Below are positions 7,057-9,707 of a DNA stretch of 9,707 nucleotides, in pieces (position 1 is the stretch's first letter; every line of letters starts with the position of its first letter). The stretch comes from Alphaproteobacteria bacterium (GTDB lineage Bacteria > Pseudomonadota > Alphaproteobacteria > SMXP01). The position numbers and the translations under genes are program-made. The stretch is taken from positions 1 to 9,707 of the forward strand of contig JANQLI010000282.1 in assembly GCA_028280675.1 (NCBI GenBank), given 5' to 3'. The notes below the pieces were generated by a model. That model was not told where the DNA came from. It worked only from the letters and a program-made list of their open reading frames with translations, and ran no database searches.

Positions 7057-8061
7057 CTATTCAATGGTGATGCGTGCGTCTGCGAATCCACGGTTCAAAA
7101 GCGCATCAAGCTTTGCATCAGCCGCTTGGACACTTTTCATAGGACCAATCATCAGCAGATAGTAATCTTTGCCATCGACGTTTTTGGTTGTCATGTCCAC
7201 TTGCCCAAGACCGGAGAGTTTCAGCTTGGTTTCTTGCGCATCAACGGAACTCATAAACGCGCCAACCTGAACAAAGATCTCATTCTTGCCAGTGACGGGG
7301 ACGTAACTCACCCGGCTGCTTGGCGCTGTTGCAATCGATCCCGTCGCTTGGCGATCTGCAACAGGCGCGCTCGCGGCCACTGTTTTCGGCGCAGGCACGA
7401 CGGCTGGCGCGGCTTCAGCACCTGGCGGGGGCGCTAGAACGGCGGCTTTGGTGATGGCTGCTGTCGGCGCTGCTGAGGCGGCCTTACGCTCTTTGCGGCT
7501 GGTCTTGGCCTTGTTGGCGATAAAGCTCTCATTCAGCATTGCGCGGCCGACAAACTGCACGCGGACTTTGGCGGTCCCTTGGCTGTAAAAGCCAAGCTCT
7601 CTTGCGGCCCGTTTCGACACATCAATGATCCGCCCCGGCACGAAGGGCCCGCGGTCGTTGACACGCAAGATAAGGGACCGGCCATTTTCCAGATTGGTCA
7701 CGCGCACATTGGTCGGCATCGGCAAGGTAGTGTGCGCGGCTGTCATGGCGTACATGTCAAAACGCTCACCATTGGCCGTTGTCCGGCCGTGAAATTTATC
7801 GCCATACCAAGAGGCTAGACCAGTTCGATCATAATTTGGATCAACACGGGGGATATAGCGTTTGCCATTGATGACATAGGGTTTGCCAACTTTATACGTG
7901 CCGCCTGTATAGCTGCCGCTGTTATAGCCGCCACCGCAACTGGCGAGACCAACAGAGATGGCCACAACCAAAAGAGATGGTTTTACAATCACACGCAAAA
8001 TATCTTGAAAAATACGCAACTCTCTGACCCTCATTAATACCGGCCCCCCGATATGGTTCAT
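7057..8061 (-). CDS. rlpA: RlpA-family septal lytic transglycosylase-like lipoprotein with SPOR domain
   Basis: The 334-residue product has a hydrophobic segment at about 25-40 and a lipobox LASC with lipidated Cys42, so it should be an outer-membrane lipoprotein. Residues about 80-172 form the RlpA double-psi beta-barrel, with GLASWYGDKFHGRTTANGERFD and RVNDRGPF...RIIDVSKRAARELG; D136 is in the place of the proposed catalytic Asp. A long Ala/Pro-rich linker (about 185-255) leads to a SPOR domain (261-334, FVQVGAF), which binds denuded glycan at division septa. RlpA cleaves naked glycan strands in Pseudomonas. The start is uncertain: ATG 8061, ATG 8034 (after GGGGGG) or GTG near residue 24 all keep the lipobox. 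First gene of the cluster; dacA follows. Confidence 0.92.
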   Translation of the reverse strand: MNHIGGPVLMRVRELRIFQDILRVIVKPSLLVVAISVGLASCGGGYNSGSYTGGTYKVGKPYVINGKRYIPRVDPNYDRTGLASWYGDKFHGRTTANGERFDMYAMTAAHTTLPMPTNVRVTNLENGRSLILRVNDRGPFVPGRIIDVSKRAARELGFYSQGTAKVRVQFVGRAMLNESFIANKAKTSRKERKAASAAPTAAITKAAVLAPPPGAEAAPAVVPAPKTVAASAPVADRQATGSIATAPSSRVSYVPVTGKNEIFVQVGAFMSSVDAQETKLKLSGLGQVDMTTKNVDGKDYYLLMIGPMKSVQAADAKLDALLNRGFADARITIE

Positions 8062-8150
8062 TTTAGGCTGACTTCAGATGTGCAGGCAAGCTTCTGTTCA
8101 GCGTTTGTCAGACTAAAGACCGACGTTTGATCTGCCGTAAAGAAACATGC

Positions 8151-8165
8151 TTAACAAATAATTTA
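8151..8165. promoter_or_regulatory. CtrA-like half-site pair TTAA-N7-TTTA upstream of rlpA
   Basis: TTAA at 8151-8154 and TTTA at 8162-8165 are seven bases apart and match the alphaproteobacterial cell-cycle regulator CtrA consensus TTAA-N7-TTAA in seven of eight positions. It lies about 90 bases before the rlpA start, which fits a division-linked gene. Such AT words occur by chance, so this is only a candidate. Confidence 0.2.
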
Positions 8166-8261
8166 CTTATAGAGTGCGTTTGATTTTTTCCGCCTCTGCC
8201 CCCAACCCCATGACAGCCGTCACATGCCCTAGAGAAAGCCAGGAAAAGCCCTGATGAACAC

Positions 8262-8294
8262 TTGTCTGATGCACCGCAACATGCTAGCTAGAGC
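8262..8294 (+). promoter_or_regulatory. Possible tRNA-Ser promoter
   Basis: TTGTCTG at 8262-8268 resembles the -35 TTGACGS, and the overlapping GCTAGCTAGAGC at 8283-8294 resembles the Caulobacter-type -10 GCTANAWC, with 14 or 18 bases between depending on which GCTA is used. It lies about 90 bases before the mature tRNA, leaving room for a 5' leader. Weak match. Confidence 0.3.
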
Positions 8295-8381
8295 GCCGTT
8301 TTCGATCAATGCCTGGATTTTACAGGTCGCCGTCGATGGGGCCCTCCCCGGGCCCTAAATATGCCGACAAGGCAGCATGAT

Positions 8382-8471
8382 GGAGAGGTGGCTGAGCGGT
8401 TGAAAGCACCGGTCTTGAAAACCGGCAGGGGTTCACGCCCCTCGTGGGTTCGAATCCCACCCTCTCCGCCA
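8382..8471 (+). tRNA. tRNA-Ser (anticodon UGA)
   Basis: A complete class II tRNA is visible. The acceptor stem GGAGAGG pairs with CCTCTCC, followed by discriminator G and encoded CCA at 8469-8471. The anticodon stem CCGGT/ACCGG closes the loop CTTGAAA, so the anticodon at 8416-8418 is TGA, reading UCN serine codons. A long variable arm (AGGGG/CCCCT) is present as expected for tRNA-Ser, and the T-arm is GTGGG-TTCGAAT-CCCAC. Its 3' end is a common type of integration target, and an AT-rich defence gene follows directly. Confidence 0.98.
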
Positions 8472-8484
8472 GTGTTCGAACACT
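8471..8484. promoter_or_regulatory. Perfect 14-base palindrome between tRNA-Ser and the abi gene
   Basis: AGTGTTCGAACACT is a perfect inverted repeat that begins on the last base of the tRNA CCA and ends 18 bases before the abi ATG. As RNA it could form a five-pair stem with a UCGA loop; as DNA it could be an operator or recombinase site. No T-run follows, so it is not a standard terminator. Confidence 0.4.
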
Positions 8485-8502
8485 TAAGATATTGATATTA
8501 TT

Positions 8503-9408
8503 ATGAAAATATCAGAGATAACCCGTCAAGATATTATAGATGCAATCCAAGTTGAACAGATAAATTGGTCTGGCCGTATGGATGAAACTGCATTTCTTTC
8601 TAGGCTATATGATTTAACAAGCCTCCCATCTACGGACGGAAGGTTTCATAATGCCGAAGGTGATATTTGGCAACACAGGATAAACAATTATGATTGGGAC
8701 GATGATTGGGTATTTTATGATTCTCGTTTTGATCTAAAAAATGGAGATGACGAAATCTTGTTGCGTTTTTTGTGCGAGACAATCCATCCTGTAGTGAGAC
8801 CTGATGTAACTGAAGCAGAACGCATTTGTCAGTTATATAACCAATATCTCAAAAATGATGGTTTTGAGATTACAGAAAAAACACGATTGTCAGGAAAGCC
8901 AGTTTTTGTTGGTCGATATGTTGGTTTAACATCTGCTCCTGCTTTAAATGCGGTGAAAGAAATTGTAACTGGAATTGATGCAGGCTACGTATCTCAACAA
9001 ATTACAAAGATGGAGGCTGCTGTCACAAATGATCCTGGTTTAGCGATAGGAACAGCGAAAGAATTGGTTGAAACCTGCTGCAAAACAATTCTTGATAACA
9101 GAGGCATTTCATATTCGAAAAATGATGATTTGCCAAAGTTAGTTAAGCTTACTAGTAAAGAACTCTCTCTTACTCCTGACGATATTCCAGAAAAAACTCG
9201 GGCAGTTACCACAATAAAAAAACTTTTGTCGAATCTTGCAACTATTACACAGGGAATAGCTGAGTTGCGTAATCAATACGGGACAGGGCACGGAAAATCT
9301 GCAAAGTTCAAAGGGCTATCTTCAAGACATGCTAAGCTTGCTGTCGGATCTGCGTCTACACTAGCTGTTTTTTTATTAGAGACACACGAAGAACGTGAGA
9401 GTAACTAA
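8503..9408 (+). CDS. Abortive infection family protein (AbiJ-like N-terminus, Abi_C/HEPN-like C-terminus)
   Basis: The 301-residue cytosolic protein is a probable phage-defence effector. Residues about 6-140 match the N-terminal layout of AbiJ-related proteins: ITRQDI, a W-SGR-DE-FL-RLYDL block, LPSTD, NYDWDDDWVFYDSRF, and FLCETIHPVVRP at 89-100. Residues about 185-293 match the Abi_C domain, with ELRNQYGTGHGK at 254-265, SRHAKLAVGSAS at 274-285 and FLLETHEE. R256 and H263 form an Rx6H motif like the RNase site of HEPN proteins, so RNA cleavage on infection is a reasonable inference, untested here. The coding sequence is visibly more AT-rich than the central cluster. It starts 31 bases after tRNA-Ser without a clear ribosome site, so read-through from the tRNA promoter or a promoter within the tRNA is possible. 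No obvious partner is adjacent. Confidence 0.85.
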   Translation: MKISEITRQDIIDAIQVEQINWSGRMDETAFLSRLYDLTSLPSTDGRFHNAEGDIWQHRINNYDWDDDWVFYDSRFDLKNGDDEILLRFLCETIHPVVRPDVTEAERICQLYNQYLKNDGFEITEKTRLSGKPVFVGRYVGLTSAPALNAVKEIVTGIDAGYVSQQITKMEAAVTNDPGLAIGTAKELVETCCKTILDNRGISYSKNDDLPKLVKLTSKELSLTPDDIPEKTRAVTTIKKLLSNLATITQGIAELRNQYGTGHGKSAKFKGLSSRHAKLAVGSASTLAVFLLETHEERESN

Positions 9409-9581
9409 CCTTTTCTTAAAAACTTCTTTATTAGCCGAATAGACAGCTGTGAAATAAGCAATCTCGTCTCCCGCGTGGTTCGAAATCCGTCCATTACACC
9501 CCGCCATAAAGGGTTGGTTTATAAAGGGAATTTTCAACGCCATGGCCCCTTGCAGAAAGGAGAAATAGAAGCGGCTACTAT
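9409..9581. other. Gene-poor spacer after abi with a weak tRNA-3'-end-like sequence
   Basis: No convincing gene or terminator is seen here. Near 9475-9506 the words GGTTCGAA and CCGCCA occur in the same order as in the T-arm and 3' end of tRNA-Ser, but 16 instead of 11 bases apart and without pairing stems. This could be a decayed attachment-site copy or chance. Confidence 0.3.
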
Positions 9582-9707
9582 ATGAAGAGAGAAGGAAAAA
9601 GATATATCAACCACAACCAAAGGAAAACGCTTAGCTGCTGCGCTGGGTGAAGTGCTTGACCATGTAAAGGGTGAAGACACTAAAATAAAACTGCACATCC
9701 CTAAAGT
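9582..9707 (+). CDS. N-terminal fragment of a probable XRE-type antitoxin/regulator, 5' end apparently frame-disrupted, runs off the window
   Basis: From 9601 to the edge the frame reads DISTTTKGKRLAAALGEV, then LDHVKGEDTKIKLHIPK. This resembles the N-terminal arm of XRE-family antitoxins and regulators (GKRLxxxLxEaxxhxkGe...vxVhxP), in which a DNA-binding helix-turn-helix follows just after. That part is outside the window, so the call rests on about 35 residues. No start codon precedes this frame after the TGA at 9583. The nearest ATG, 9582, is in another frame and stops after 22 codons; removing one A from the run at 9596-9600 would join it to the long frame. The gene may therefore be frameshifted, use an unusual start or a later GTG (9652), or reflect a sequencing error. 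Confidence 0.4.

Larger units (their letters stand above)
8062..8381. other. Gene-free region between rlpA and tRNA-Ser
   Basis: About 320 bases separate two divergent units. It holds an AT-rich patch near 8140-8180 that probably carries the rlpA promoter, candidate tRNA promoter elements near 8262-8294, and a GGGCCC/GGGCCC stem (8339-8355) with no T-run after it. I see no convincing coding frame. Confidence 0.6.

Noticed and set aside
6910..7437. Plus-strand frame of 175 codons across the dacA-rlpA junction
   Set aside because: It overlaps two well-supported minus-strand genes and the hairpins between them; no start signal and no family resemblance.
8339..8355. GGGCCC-TCCCC-GGGCCC stem considered as a terminator
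   Set aside because: No T-run follows on either strand and no gene ends nearby.
9460..9507. A second tRNA gene
   Set aside because: The T-loop-like GGTTCGAA and CCGCCA are present, but T-arm, acceptor and anticodon stems cannot be formed.

Overview
The window looks like a piece of an alphaproteobacterial chromosome. A compact minus-strand housekeeping cluster sits in the middle, and less conserved, accessory-looking sequence lies on both sides. The assignment rests on the gene order rlpA (with SPOR domain) - dacA - tmk - holB - tatD - MBL hydrolase, which is typical of Alphaproteobacteria. No 16S or other marker is present, so no genus is proposed.

Left part (1-2300, minus strand): a large membrane-anchored protein with a helical region, a charged coiled coil and a C-terminal formylglycine-generating-enzyme-like (FGE-sulfatase/SUMF1) domain runs off the left edge (1-1575). 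A possible 48-residue leader ORF (1569-1715) overlaps its start codon. Next is a small secreted four-cysteine protein (1878-2300) of unknown function.

Central part (2407-8061, minus strand; transcription runs from 8061 towards 2407): an RlpA-type septal lipoprotein, a D-alanyl-D-alanine carboxypeptidase, thymidylate kinase, DNA polymerase III delta' subunit, a TatD-family deoxyribonuclease and a PhnP-like metallo-beta-lactamase-fold hydrolase. tmk/holB overlap by 4 bases, holB/tatD by 8, and tatD and the MBL gene are 4 bases apart, so these four are almost certainly co-transcribed and translationally coupled. Two hairpins with short U-tracts lie between rlpA and dacA and a GC hairpin lies between dacA and tmk. 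The cluster joins cell-wall remodelling with dTTP supply and replication. The metG gene often found between holB and tatD in related genomes is absent.

Right part (8062-9707, plus strand): about 320 bases without a gene, holding probable divergent promoter sequence, are followed by an intact tRNA-Ser(UGA). An AT-rich abortive-infection-type gene (Abi_C/HEPN-like C-terminus) starts 31 bases after the tRNA CCA end. Beyond it lie a weak tRNA-3'-end-like sequence and the first ~40 codons of a probable XRE-type antitoxin/regulator whose 5' end appears frame-disrupted. A tRNA gene, an AT-rich defence gene and a toxin-antitoxin-like fragment together suggest the edge of a tRNA-associated genomic island. 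No integrase is visible, so the island is an inference.
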